From an uncultured beta proteobacterium (GTDB lineage: Bacteria; Pseudomonadota; Gammaproteobacteria; Burkholderiales; Burkholderiaceae_C), in NCBI GenBank assembly GCA_903845935.1, contig CAIMZI010000098.1, positions 1 to 61,766 of the forward strand: a stretch of DNA of 61,766 nt, read 5' to 3'. The notes under the pieces are model-generated. The model was not told where the DNA came from. It did no database searches and saw only the letters and a list, made by a program, of their open reading frames with translations. The translations under genes and the position numbers were made by a program. Positions 47,050 through 56,031 of this stretch are shown in pieces (the first letter of the stretch is position 1; the number at the start of each line of letters is the position of its first letter).

Positions 47050-48063
47050 ATGCACAACCTACTTGATCCGGCCATTCTCTTCTTCATCTTCGGGGCGCTC
47101 GCCGGCGCTGTGAAATCCAATCTGGAGGTCCCCCAGCCGATCTCGCGCTTTCTGGCGCTGTACCTGTTGATGGCCCTGGGCCTCAAGGGCGGATTTGCGC
47201 TGGCCCACTCCGGCTTTATAGTCCAAGTGGCTACCAGCCTGGGCTGCGCCGTGCTGCTGGCGGTGGCGGTGCCCCTGCTGGGCTACAGCTTGCTGCGCCG
47301 GGTCTTGTCTGGCTTTGATGCGGCAGCAGTGGCCGCCACCTATGGCTCCGTCAGCGCGGTGACCTTTGTGACCGCTGTGCAAACCCTGGAAAACCAGCAG
47401 GTGGCGTTTGGCGGCTACATGTCGGCCGCCATGGCCTTGATGGAGTCACCGGCCATCATTCTTGCGATTGTGTTTGCCAATGCGTTGCGGCAGCATCCGG
47501 CCAGCGCCATGGCCGCAACCAGCAGCGGGGCCTCTGTGCTGGCTCTGCCATCATCACCCCAACGCGCCGGCGTGACCTTTGGCAAGATTCTGCACGAGTC
47601 CTTTACCGATGGCGCGCAACTGCTGCTGCTGGGTGCTATGTTGATCGGCATCCTCAGTGGCGATGCCGGCAAGGCGGCGATGCAGCCGTTTTCGGGCGAT
47701 CTATTCAAGGGTATGCTGGCCTTCTTCCTGCTGGACATGGGGCTGTTGACAGCGCGCAGCCTGCCCCAGGTCCGGGGCAAGTCGCCCTGGCTGTTGGCCT
47801 ACGCGGTGCTTGGGCCCCTGACACATGCCAGCTTGGCTCTGGGCCTGAGCGCCCTGTTGAAAGTTCCTACCGGCGACGCCATCCTGCTCATGGTGCTGGC
47901 GGCCAGCGCTTCCTACATCGCGGTCCCTGCGGTGATGCGCTACGCTGTCCCCGAGGCCAATCCCTCGCTGTACTTCGGCCTTTCGCTGGGCATAACCTTT
48001 CCCCTGAACATTCTGTTTGGCATCCCGCTGTACAGCTATGTCGCCAAGCTGGTGCTCGGGTGA
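47050..48063 (+). CDS. sbtA: SbtA-family sodium-dependent bicarbonate transporter
   Basis: A 337-residue membrane protein from ATG 47050 (MHNLLDPAILFF). Two inverted repeats of about five helices each, with the SbtA segments GLKGGFALAHSG and YGSVSAVTFVTAVQTLE. SbtA takes up bicarbonate in cyanobacteria; many heterotrophic and autotrophic proteobacteria carry relatives. No SbtB (PII-like) gene is adjacent. With a CbbR-like regulator beside it, a role in inorganic-carbon supply is likely. Confidence 0.88.
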   Translation: MHNLLDPAILFFIFGALAGAVKSNLEVPQPISRFLALYLLMALGLKGGFALAHSGFIVQVATSLGCAVLLAVAVPLLGYSLLRRVLSGFDAAAVAATYGSVSAVTFVTAVQTLENQQVAFGGYMSAAMALMESPAIILAIVFANALRQHPASAMAATSSGASVLALPSSPQRAGVTFGKILHESFTDGAQLLLLGAMLIGILSGDAGKAAMQPFSGDLFKGMLAFFLLDMGLLTARSLPQVRGKSPWLLAYAVLGPLTHASLALGLSALLKVPTGDAILLMVLAASASYIAVPAVMRYAVPEANPSLYFGLSLGITFPLNILFGIPLYSYVAKLVLG

Positions 48064-48362
48064 CGAGATACCCAATGGCCCATGCACACGCATTGGCTCA
48101 GTCCGCGGCAAAAACACGTACACCAGCATTGCATGCTGCTTGCGGGTCAGAAGGCTGCGTCACCGCGCGGACCACCGCTGCCCCGTGCTTAACCGAAAAT
48201 CGGAACTTCTCAGCCCCCGCATTCAATCTCACTGAACCTGAAATCCGCCAACGCACTTGTATGGCACTCGACCGCGCCGCACAAGACCGTCACCATGAGT
48301 GGCGAATGCCGGTGTTGGCTAAGGTCGGTAAAGTTGCCTGTGATGAATGCGCCAATGAAGCA
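48064..48362. other. Intergenic, no gene recognised
   Basis: About 300 bases between the convergent sbtA and cupin genes. A frame opening at 48060 continues over the cupin gene on the opposite strand and is its shadow. I see no RNA gene, clear terminator or repeat here. Confidence 0.6.
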
Positions 48363-49043
48363 TTAGCCAAGGAGGTGCCCCGTTTTGACCAGAATCAAGC
48401 AGCCTTCGACACTAAAAGGCTTGTGTTGGCTCAGGTGGGGACTGCGAATCCAGCTTCCCTGCGGGTAGTTTCCATGCTCGTCGGAAAAGACGCCCTCCAC
48501 GACGTATATCTCTTCGCCACCGTAATGCCGATGGGGATTGAAATACGTTTCTGGCGCCCATCGAACCATTGCGGTGTGGCTGGTTCCGAATTCAGACAAG
48601 GGCATAACCGTAAGCCCATCCACCATTCCTCGGAACCAGGGCGACTCCCGCGTGTGGACCACAACCCGCTCGCTGTCATCGGGTGAAAGGTGCCGGAGTT
48701 TCACGAACAAGGTGCACCCGCTCTCAGAAAACGGGGCATGGCTGGATCCAGCGGGATTCTTCAAATATGTGCCGGCCCCGTAGTCGCCAAACTCGTCGCT
48801 CAAAGTTCCATCGAGCACCAGAATTTCTTCCCCAAGCGCGTGCTCATGCAAATCGAACTTGGCACCTGCGTCATATCGCACGATGGAAGTGGCGCGGGCC
48901 ACCTCACCGCCATTTCTCTCCAAAAGCCTGCGGCGGACCAACGGTGACGGGGAGGGCAGCCAAGGCACGGTGTTGCCATCGACCACACAGCGCTGCGACA
49001 AGTCATCATTCAACATCAGATTGTTCATCGAAAAATTTTCCAT
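48363..49043 (-). CDS. Double-cupin protein, ChrR cupin-like
   Basis: A 226-residue protein made of two related cupin halves. The metal-binding motifs are DLHEHALGEEILVLDG in the first and NPHRHYGGEEIYVVEG in the second; each is followed by GxY/GxW and SPxSxHxPFS-type turns (AGSSHAPFS, HLSQHKPFS). It resembles the C-terminal cupin of ChrR anti-sigma factors, but no zinc anti-sigma domain precedes it. It may be an oxidative-stress or metal-dependent enzyme; the exact role is unknown. Confidence 0.85.
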   Translation of the reverse strand: MENFSMNNLMLNDDLSQRCVVDGNTVPWLPSPSPLVRRRLLERNGGEVARATSIVRYDAGAKFDLHEHALGEEILVLDGTLSDEFGDYGAGTYLKNPAGSSHAPFSESGCTLFVKLRHLSPDDSERVVVHTRESPWFRGMVDGLTVMPLSEFGTSHTAMVRWAPETYFNPHRHYGGEEIYVVEGVFSDEHGNYPQGSWIRSPHLSQHKPFSVEGCLILVKTGHLLG

Positions 49044-49067
49044 CGCTGCCTTGGTTAAGTCATGCCA

Positions 49068-49907
49068 TTAAGGGAAGTTTTGTACAGGTCCGGAGTCATT
49101 CATTCCCCTGCCCGTGAATGCCTCACACGGGTCATTGCGCTCAAATGGCTCGATGCGAATGGTTTGGTCAAACATCGAAGTTTCTGGCCCGCTCACAGCG
49201 CCGCTTTCTTCTTCGGTGTAGGCAATGACCTGGGTACGCATGCGTTCTGCGCTGCTGAGCCAGTGGTACACGCCAACGTCCTTTCGCACATGGCCGTTGC
49301 CGGCGAGCAGGATGAGGCCATTTGATGCGTTTTCCCGAATCGTCTTGGCCATCCACACATCGCGCGCTACCTGCGCATTCACCATGCCCTTGAAGGCATA
49401 GGCGGGCAGGGTGTGGCAGTGTCCGACGTCAATGGCCCTTTTTTGCTCTTCAAAAAGATCGTTGTTCAGGGCTTGGTCCAGATTGAAGTCTCGCAAGGTT
49501 TCTGGGCTGATCGCTGCGCCTAAGCCGTCACGGGCGATTTTCATGGCATCTTGGGAAGAAAGATTGGCCGCGATGATGGGCAAACGCAGCTTGAGCGCTG
49601 TTTCAATGACCGGCTTGTAAAAGTTCCAGTCCCAGCCCTTTCCACCGACTTTCTGAATCACGCAGTCAGAGTCCTTGCAGGAGTGCATCGCCTGGTCCAG
49701 TGCTTCCTGGTTTTCGCGATCAAACTGCTCCATGGCAATCACCGGCCTAAAGTTCTTGGAGAGCAACTTTTCGATCAAGTCAAAGCGCTGTGCGTGCCCC
49801 TTTGGGTTATCGTGCACCTCGCCCAACAGGTAGATTGTGTTTTGCGCCGAGGCCGAAACACTGGCAACTGCCAGCAAGGCCATTGCAACCCACAGACCTG
49901 GCTTCAT
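49068..49907 (-). CDS. ChaN-family haem-uptake-like protein
   Basis: A 279-residue exported protein; signal peptide of about 21 residues ending VSASAQ, with no lipobox Cys. The motif LLGEVHDNPKGHAQRFDLI near the N-terminus and LLAGNGHVRKDVGV near residue 220 identify the ChaN/Tiki-like superfamily. ChaN proteins bind haem or act as iron-regulated lipoproteins. The ATG overlaps the stop of the small Cys-rich gene by four bases. Confidence 0.87.
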   Translation of the reverse strand: MKPGLWVAMALLAVASVSASAQNTIYLLGEVHDNPKGHAQRFDLIEKLLSKNFRPVIAMEQFDRENQEALDQAMHSCKDSDCVIQKVGGKGWDWNFYKPVIETALKLRLPIIAANLSSQDAMKIARDGLGAAISPETLRDFNLDQALNNDLFEEQKRAIDVGHCHTLPAYAFKGMVNAQVARDVWMAKTIRENASNGLILLAGNGHVRKDVGVYHWLSSAERMRTQVIAYTEEESGAVSGPETSMFDQTIRIEPFERNDPCEAFTGRGMNDSGPVQNFP

Positions 49908-50140
49908 ACGACTAAAAGCATCGGCTGGGATGGCAGGCTTTGCTTTGTCCGCAGTGTTGTCATCGCTGACAAAGGATTCTCTGCAGGTGCAGATTTAACC
50001 GTTTCATCAGCAAACGTGCCCACCCTGGATGCTTCAGGGCGACACATCTTTTCGCCATCCCATTGCTGTCCACACCAGCAATGCCCCTGGGCATCGATGA
50101 TGCAGGTTCCTGTTCCGCAGCAACGATCATCGTCTTGCAT
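49904..50140 (-). CDS. Small Cys-rich protein with CCGTGTC motif
   Basis: A 78-residue protein from ATG 50140, chosen for GGAGA at 7-8 bases upstream; an in-frame ATG at 50167 lacks one. The first 35 residues contain RCCGTGTCIIDAQGHCWCGQ and a further Cys in DGEKMC, six Cys in all, likely a metal- or cluster-binding fold. The C-terminal half is ordinary and weakly hydrophobic. It is coupled to chaN by a four-base overlap, and a shortened relative stands before the photolyase. Function unknown. Confidence 0.75.
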   Translation of the reverse strand: MQDDDRCCGTGTCIIDAQGHCWCGQQWDGEKMCRPEASRVGTFADETVKSAPAENPLSAMTTLRTKQSLPSQPMLLVV

Positions 50141-50167
50141 GGTCAAGTCTCCGCAAAAATGACACAT

Positions 50168-50578
50168 TTTGAATCAGCTTCGAATCAGCCCCTGATGGCC
50201 ACCCAAATTCCCCCATTTGTGGCCAGCCCAAATTCATCCACCCAGAGTGCGGCGTAACGGCAGTTTAAGCGCCACCATTCCACCGCCCTGGGCTGCACCA
50301 GGCAGGACGGGACCTTGACACTGCCGCCCGCACTGAAGAAGGTCTGGCCCATCCTGGTGGGCCAGATCGTCATCGTGATGCTGGGGTCTTCGGTAGCGGC
50401 TGCGGTAGAGACCGCTCTGAAGGTTTATGGTGCCACTGACGCTCAGATGGAGGCTGTCAGTTGGGGGCGTGAGAAGCCCAAAGCGACAGGTCACGATGAG
50501 TCATCCTGGGAGCAGAACGGCGTGCTGACCTGGTCTAACCGTTATGCTGCTCCATAGAGTCACCTCATGGAGCGCACA
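50168..50578. other. Intergenic with possible decayed ORF
   Basis: About 410 bases. On the minus strand an 80-codon frame (roughly 50185-50425) has protein-like composition (VQPRAVEWWRLNCRYAALWV) but no convincing start and no recognised family; a plus-strand 80-codon frame at 50315-50557 is equally weak. Either a gene remnant or non-coding. The spacer also must hold the divergent promoters of the Cys-rich gene and the MDR gene. Confidence 0.4.
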
Positions 50579-51721
50579 ATGACAAATACTTCCCAACTCA
50601 GCGGCCTTCAACTGCGTTCACTGGTCAAGGCCACTGGCGAATTGGAACTATCGCTCATCACCGTTGCGACCCAACAACCCGGTCCCGACGAAGTCGTGGT
50701 GCGCATCGAGGCCACCCCAATCAATCCGTCGGACATCGGCTTGCTCTTTGGGGCGGCTGACCTGAGCAGTGCCAAAGCAGCAGTGACAGATAGTAGTCCG
50801 GTGATCACCATGCACATTCCCGAGCGTGCAATGGGCAGCATGGCCGCCCGCGTCGGGCAATCGTTGCCGGTGGGCAACGAGGGCGCTGGCGTTGTTGTGG
50901 CAACAGGCGAGTCAGCCGCTTCAAAGGCCCTGCTGGGCAAGACAGTGGCCGCTTTGGGTGGCGCCATGTATGCGCATTACCGCACCATCAAGGCTGATCA
51001 ATGTCTTGTGCTGCCCGAAGGTGCCACTGCAGCCGATGGCGCATCCTGCTTCGTGAATCCCCTGACCGCACTGGGCATGGTCGAGACCATGCGCCGCGAG
51101 GGGCATCGGGCACTGGTGCACACCGCGGCGGCGTCCAATCTCGGGCAGATGCTCAATAAGATCTGTACCAAAGACCAGATTGCGTTGGTCAACATCGTGC
51201 GCAAGCCCGAGCAGGCAGCCTTGCTGAAGGGGCTGGGTGCCAAGTATGTGTGCGATGCATCTGCTCGCACCTTCATGGCGGACCTGACTCAAGCGCTGGT
51301 GGAAACCGGGGCAACCATCGCATTTGACGCCACTGGCGGCGGCAAGCTGGCGGGGCAAATCCTGACCTGCATGGAAGCAGCGCTCAATCGCACTGCCACC
51401 GAGTACAGCCGCTACGGTTCCACGACGCTCAAGCAGGTCTACATTTATGGCGGGTTGGATACTGGGCCGACAGAGTTCGTGCGCAACTTTGGCTTTGCTT
51501 GGAGCATGGGCGGGTGGTTGCTCTTTCCATTTTTGCAGCGGCTGGGCGAGCCTGCGGTGCAGGTGCTGAAGCAGCGCGTGGCAGCAGAATTGAAGACCAC
51601 TTTTGCCAGCGCGTATTCAAAAGAGATTTCCCTGGCCGAAGCTTTGCATCTGGACGCCATTGCCGGTTACGGTCAGCGTGCCACGGGAACCAAATACCTG
51701 ATCAACCCTCACAAGACGTGA
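50579..51721 (+). CDS. Zinc-binding-type MDR oxidoreductase
   Basis: A 380-residue medium-chain dehydrogenase/reductase. ATG 50579 is preferred because GGAG lies 6 bases upstream; ATG 50567 is in frame. GroES-like N-terminal half (IEATPINPSDIGLLFGAAD, VGNEGAGVVVATG) and Rossmann domain (ALVHTAAASNLGQM). The quinone-reductase-like architecture lacks the structural zinc Cys cluster. Substrate unknown. Confidence 0.88.
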   Translation: MTNTSQLSGLQLRSLVKATGELELSLITVATQQPGPDEVVVRIEATPINPSDIGLLFGAADLSSAKAAVTDSSPVITMHIPERAMGSMAARVGQSLPVGNEGAGVVVATGESAASKALLGKTVAALGGAMYAHYRTIKADQCLVLPEGATAADGASCFVNPLTALGMVETMRREGHRALVHTAAASNLGQMLNKICTKDQIALVNIVRKPEQAALLKGLGAKYVCDASARTFMADLTQALVETGATIAFDATGGGKLAGQILTCMEAALNRTATEYSRYGSTTLKQVYIYGGLDTGPTEFVRNFGFAWSMGGWLLFPFLQRLGEPAVQVLKQRVAAELKTTFASAYSKEISLAEALHLDAIAGYGQRATGTKYLINPHKT

Positions 51722-51753
51722 ACCTGTCCGGTTCAAAAGTTAACAATGGCATC

Positions 51754-51975
51754 ATGAATGCACTGCACCCAAAGAAGTTGCTGCTAACCAAGTGGACAGC
51801 CGTCAAGCCCATCGCCAAAAACAAGCACTTTCTGGTCTCAAAGGTGATTGAGCCCGAATTGCCTGGGGCTGCGATTGAGTGGGTTGAATTGGAAGCGGTG
51901 TATTCGAAATCCCAAATCCGCCTGGCATGGCGAGATTTGCGTGATTCGGCCCAGTGGAAGCAAGGCTGGGTTTGA
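51754..51975 (+). CDS. Trp-rich TIGR02450-family small protein
   Basis: A 73-residue protein (MNALHPKKLLLTKWTAVKPI to QWKQGWV). The conserved LLLTKWTAV, then WVELEAV and RLAWRDLRD segments match the TIGR02450/DUF2389 family, commonly near photolyases in proteobacteria and cyanobacteria. The start lacks a clear ribosome site; GTG 51718 is an alternative. It lies 32 bases after the MDR gene. Function unknown. Confidence 0.85.
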   Translation: MNALHPKKLLLTKWTAVKPIAKNKHFLVSKVIEPELPGAAIEWVELEAVYSKSQIRLAWRDLRDSAQWKQGWV

Positions 51976-52269
51976 GCGACCGCATGACACCCAACTGGCA
52001 CGAACGCCACATTCTTTCTGTCGGCAAGCTCTTGCTCTGCGAACATGGACGCGCGCCCGATGCATCCGTGCAGCGCCAGCAAAACGGGCTGCAGCCGTTG
52101 TGGGGTCCGCTGGCAGGCGGCTGTCGATAGGGGCGCGACATTCCGGCTTTGCTCACTGCAGCTGGATTCAACTTGACCAATCCCCAAACGCCGTACCTTC
52201 CGGGACCACGGGCGTTTATGCGGCCCGAGCCTTCATGGCATCGATTGCGAGCTAGGACTGCATCACCTT
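51976..52269. other. Intergenic, no gene supported
   Basis: About 290 bases with only short frames, for example a 48-codon plus frame from 51984 that has no recognisable features. This is the left border of the mobile/defence region. Confidence 0.5.
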
Positions 52270-52479
52270 TTGCCTGCACACCCCGGCGAACTGCTGAGCG
52301 GCTGGCTTGATGAGCTGGGCGTGAGCGTGCCCGGCTTCGCTGACCACATCGGCATCAGTCGCGTGATGTTGTCCCGTGTGCTGAATGCCCGGTCAACCGA
52401 GGACTACAGGCCCATGCCAAAGGGAGTAGGTGCGCTGGTTAACGTAGCACGTGTCGGCCTATGTCGCAGAATTGGGTAA
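52270..52479 (+). pseudogene. Truncated higA copy
   Basis: Codons 3 onward read HPGELLSGWLDELGVSV and GFADHIGISRVMLSRVLN, nearly identical to residues 8-43 of the intact HigA at 57622-57924, and then diverge after ARSTEDY into unrelated sequence. The start Met and the 3' two-thirds are missing. It marks a partial duplication or recombination scar; no toxin partner is beside it. Confidence 0.85.
52276..52394 (+). repeat. Direct repeat, copy A (higA 5' part)
   Basis: About 119 bp matching 57640-57758 with roughly eight mismatches and no gaps, same orientation, 5364 bases apart. It lies just outside the 3' end of hsdR and may reflect homologous exchange or insertion of the restriction-toxin segment next to a second higBA locus. 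Confidence 0.85.
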
Positions 52480-52494
52480 AAATCATGCATTTCT

Positions 52495-55400
52495 CTACTG
52501 CGCACTTTGCCCCCGCAGCCGCTCATACAGCCCCGAGTGGTTCAGCAAAATATCCAGCAAGCCGTGCATCACGATGGGCGAGTTCAGCGCCTGCGTGCTC
52601 ATGGTCGTGTGGGCGTCATAGGACGCGATGATGGCGTTCTGCAGCTCGGTCTTCAGGTCCGGTGAGTTGGCAAACTGCTCCTTGGTGTTGTTGGCGGCCT
52701 GCTGCTGGAGCTTGGCTGACTCAGCCACCTTGCCCAGGATCGTGCCGTTGACATAGCGCAGCTGGTCCTGCTCGCTGGTCTCGGAGCCAAACAGGTCGTT
52801 GAGCTTGGCGATCAGCTCTGCCATGTAGACCCTCTGCTGCTCCTGCACGCTGCCGCTGCCCGCCTCGGTGATGGGGGCCAGCTTGGGCGTCTCTCCGTTG
52901 GACAAGGGCAAAGTGCGACTGCCTTGGTCCTTGAGGTGGTGGTGGGTCAGCACCACCTTGGACAGGTCAATGCCCTCACGTTCGCGGCCAAACTCCAGCA
53001 GGGGCAGCAGGCGCTTGTAGAAAATGGACCGACTTTCGATGCCGGTGTTGCCGTAGTCAAAGATTTGCGACAGGAAGGTGTAGAGGCGCAGATAGGCCCC
53101 CATATCGCCCTTGAACAGCACCAGTGCATCCAGCTCGTCCTGCGCCGCCTTGGTGGCCGCGTCGTCCTTCTTCTCCTTGGCAGTCTTGAGTGCCGCCACC
53201 GCTGCCTTGTAACGCCGCATGATGCGGTCTTGCACCGGCTCCAAGGCTGCGACCAGCTCGCTCTGCTTGGCGTTTGGGTTCAGCTCCACCTTGACCACGC
53301 GGTCTACTTCGACGGTGTCATAGTGCCCGGCGCCGTCCAGCTTGGCCCGCAGGTTGAACACCAGGTTCGGGTCGGTGGTAGCCGACAGCTCGGCGGTGGT
53401 GTGATAGGTCTTGAACGCGGCTAGCACCTCGGCGGTGTCGTTCACGAAGTCCAGCACGTAGGTGGTGTCCTTGCCAGGGTAGGCACGATTCAGGCGGCTG
53501 AGTGTCTGCACCGCCTGTATGCCCCCCAGGCGCTTGTCCACGTACATGCCGCACAACAGCGGCTGGTCAAAGCCGGTCTGGAACTTGTTGGCCACCAGCA
53601 GGATGCGGTATTCCTCGCCCTTGAAGGCCTCGCGGATGTCGCGGCCCTTGAGGCCTGGGTTCAGCGCCTTGCTGGTCTCGGTGAACGGTTCGGTGCCAGA
53701 GTCCCTGTCATTCACCTCGCCGGAAAACGCCACCAGCGTGCCGAAGCCATAGTTGTTGGTCTTGATGTACTTGTCGATGGCCAGTTGCCAGCGCACCGCC
53801 TCCAAGCGACTGCCGACCACCACCATGGCCTTGGCCCGTCCGTCCAGCAGCGGTGCCACGAACTCGCGGAAGTGCTCCACCACTACCTGCACCTTTTGGG
53901 CGATGTTGTACGGGTGCAGTCGCACCCAGCCCATGATGCCCTTCATGGCGGCGTTGCGCTCCACCTCGCGCTCGTTCACTTCCTGTCCATTGTGGGCCAG
54001 CTTGAAGGCCAGGCTGTAGGGCGTGTAGTTTTGCAGCACGTCCAGAATGAAGCCCTCTTCGATGGCCTGCCGCATGGAATACACATGGAAAGGCTTGGGC
54101 ACGTTATCGGCAGCGGGCTTGCGGCTGGGGTCGGGCCGGGTGCCAAACAGCTCCAACGTTTTGTTCTTGGGCGTGGCTGTGAATGCGACAAACGTGATGC
54201 CGCCGTCTTCCGCCCGGTTTGCCATCTGGGCGGCCAGAATGTCCTCAGTGCTGACCTCGCCGCCATCGTTCAGGTCTTTCAGCTCATCGGGGCTCAGCAC
54301 GGCCTTGAGCTTGCTGGCCGCTTCACCAGTCTGGGAGCTGTGCGCCTCATCGGCAATCACCGCAAAGCGCTTGCCTTGCGTTGCAGCCAGTTTGCGCACG
54401 GCCTCCAGCGCGAAGGGAAATGTCTGGATGGTGCAGACCACGATCTTCTTGTCGCCCGACAGAGCCTCGGCCAGCGCGGCGCTTTTTGATCCGTCGGTAT
54501 TCTTGATGGTGGCAACCACGCCGGTGGTGCGCTGAAAGTCGAACAGGGCCTCTTGAAGCTGGGCGTCGATCACGTTGCGGTCCGACACCACCAGCACGGT
54601 GTCAAACACCTTGCGGTGCTCGGCGTCGTGCAGCTCGGCCAGAAAGTGTGCGGTCCAGGCAATCGAGTTGGTCTTGCCGGAACCGGCGCTGTGCTGAATC
54701 AGGTACTTGCCACCAGGGCCGTCGGCCAGCACGGCGACCTGCAGCTTGCGCGTCACGTCCAACTGGTGGTAACGGGGAAAGATGATCTTCGCTATCTGCT
54801 TTTTCTTGTCGCGCTGGGCGATCAGGTAGCGGCCCAATATCTCAAGCCAGCTCTCACGCGCCCAGACCTGTTCCCACAGGTAGGCCGTGCGGTGACCACC
54901 GGAGGCGTTCATCGGATTACCGGCAGCGCCATCGTCACCCAGGTTGAAGGGCAGAAATACCGTGGCTGGACCTGCCAGCTTGGTGACCATCGCCACCTCG
55001 GAGTTGCTGACAGCGAAGTGAATCAGCGCACCGGATGGAAAAGACAGCAGCGGCTCGGCCGCCTGGCCCTTGGGTTTGGGGTTGCGGTCAAAGCGGTACT
55101 GGTCAATGGCGTCGCCAATGCTTTGGGTGAAGTCGGTCTTCAGTTCCACTGTGGCCACCGGCAGGCCGTTCAAAAACAGCACCAGGTCGATGCTGTTTTC
55201 GCAGTGCAGCGAGTAGCGCACCTGGCGTACCACGCGCAGGCGGTTGGCCGCGTAACGCTCCAGGATGTCGGGGTTGATGGCCAGCGCGGGTTTGAACTGT
55301 GCCAGCGTCAACGGGCTTTTGAGCCCCAGCAGCTCCACACCATGGCGCAGTACATCCAGGGTACCGCGCTGGTCAAGCTGGTCGCGCAGCCGGGTGAGCA

Positions 55401-55620
55401 GGGTTTCCTCGGCTTTCCTGCCGTGGTTCTTGACCAGCGTGTCCCAGGCATTGGGTTGCGTGGCTTGCACCCAGGCCAGCACATCAGCTGGGAACAGGGC
55501 GCGGGCGCTGTCGTATCCTGTGGCGTCGCCTTCGGTGCCAGGCTCCGAGTAAAGCCAGCCGCTTTGTGACAGGTGCTGGCAAATCTCCAGCTCGAAGCTG
55601 ATTTCTTTATGCAGGCTCAT
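52495..55620 (-). CDS. hsdR: Type I restriction enzyme, R subunit
   Basis: A 1041-residue protein from ATG 55620 with GGGAGA 5 bases upstream. The N-terminal HSDR nuclease core shows Asp145 and Glu159-x-Lys161 (VATVELKTDF). The SF2 translocase follows with Walker A AGSGKT (312-317) and DEAH at 424-427 (IADEAHSSQ). A coiled C-terminal region binds the methylase. It needs HsdM and HsdS for activity; hsdM is absent and hsdS is only a remnant, so it is probably an orphan. No frameshift seen. Confidence 0.95.
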   Translation of the reverse strand: MSLHKEISFELEICQHLSQSGWLYSEPGTEGDATGYDSARALFPADVLAWVQATQPNAWDTLVKNHGRKAEETLLTRLRDQLDQRGTLDVLRHGVELLGLKSPLTLAQFKPALAINPDILERYAANRLRVVRQVRYSLHCENSIDLVLFLNGLPVATVELKTDFTQSIGDAIDQYRFDRNPKPKGQAAEPLLSFPSGALIHFAVSNSEVAMVTKLAGPATVFLPFNLGDDGAAGNPMNASGGHRTAYLWEQVWARESWLEILGRYLIAQRDKKKQIAKIIFPRYHQLDVTRKLQVAVLADGPGGKYLIQHSAGSGKTNSIAWTAHFLAELHDAEHRKVFDTVLVVSDRNVIDAQLQEALFDFQRTTGVVATIKNTDGSKSAALAEALSGDKKIVVCTIQTFPFALEAVRKLAATQGKRFAVIADEAHSSQTGEAASKLKAVLSPDELKDLNDGGEVSTEDILAAQMANRAEDGGITFVAFTATPKNKTLELFGTRPDPSRKPAADNVPKPFHVYSMRQAIEEGFILDVLQNYTPYSLAFKLAHNGQEVNEREVERNAAMKGIMGWVRLHPYNIAQKVQVVVEHFREFVAPLLDGRAKAMVVVGSRLEAVRWQLAIDKYIKTNNYGFGTLVAFSGEVNDRDSGTEPFTETSKALNPGLKGRDIREAFKGEEYRILLVANKFQTGFDQPLLCGMYVDKRLGGIQAVQTLSRLNRAYPGKDTTYVLDFVNDTAEVLAAFKTYHTTAELSATTDPNLVFNLRAKLDGAGHYDTVEVDRVVKVELNPNAKQSELVAALEPVQDRIMRRYKAAVAALKTAKEKKDDAATKAAQDELDALVLFKGDMGAYLRLYTFLSQIFDYGNTGIESRSIFYKRLLPLLEFGREREGIDLSKVVLTHHHLKDQGSRTLPLSNGETPKLAPITEAGSGSVQEQQRVYMAELIAKLNDLFGSETSEQDQLRYVNGTILGKVAESAKLQQQAANNTKEQFANSPDLKTELQNAIIASYDAHTTMSTQALNSPIVMHGLLDILLNHSGLYERLRGQSAQ

Positions 55621-55682
55621 GGATCTCCCTATTTGCATTTTTATTTTGGCCGGTGACAGCGGCCGTGATCACTGCGATGGAA

Positions 55683-56030
55683 TCAGGCAAACGCCAACAT
55701 CAAATGCCCCACCGAATTGGTGGCTGGCCTGACCTTGATCTCGATGTCATAGCCCAGCCGGTTCAGGCAGTCCATCAGCTTGCGCTCGGACAGGTTGGTG
55801 AAATCGCCGTGCAACATGGCCGAGACCTTGGGCTGAGGGATGCCCATGCGTTCGGCGGCGGCTTTTTGGGTGAGGCCCAGCTTGCGCATGGCCTTGGTGA
55901 TTTCAATGACCAAGCCTGATTTGATCTTGAGCTTGTCGGCATCGGGCAGGCCCAGGTCGGCAAACACATTGCCAGAACCCATTTCCACCTCGATACCGTC
56001 GATGGTGGGCACAGTGGTCTTTTTGGTCAT
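55683..56030 (-). CDS. XRE-type antitoxin (HigA2-like)
   Basis: A 115-residue protein from ATG 56030 (MTKKTTVPTIDGIEVEMGSG). The HTH is TKAMRKLGLTQKAAAERMGI then PQPKVSAMLHGD. It follows the toxin gene with one base between stop and ATG, typical of HigBA-type modules where the toxin comes first. It probably represses its own operon. It lies between the hsdS remnant and hsdR. Confidence 0.9.
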   Translation of the reverse strand: MTKKTTVPTIDGIEVEMGSGNVFADLGLPDADKLKIKSGLVIEITKAMRKLGLTQKAAAERMGIPQPKVSAMLHGDFTNLSERKLMDCLNRLGYDIEIKVRPATNSVGHLMLAFA

Positions 56031-56031
56031 G

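Noticed and set aside
48060..48686. 208-codon plus frame after sbtA
   Set aside because: Its second half is antisense to the cupin gene and its first half shows no homology or ribosome site.
50168..50578. Possible transposase remnant
   Set aside because: Neither strand shows DDE or HTH transposase motifs and no terminal inverted repeats were found.
51984..52130. 48-codon plus frame starting MTPNWHERH
   Set aside because: No ribosome site, no family resemblance, and short enough to arise by chance.
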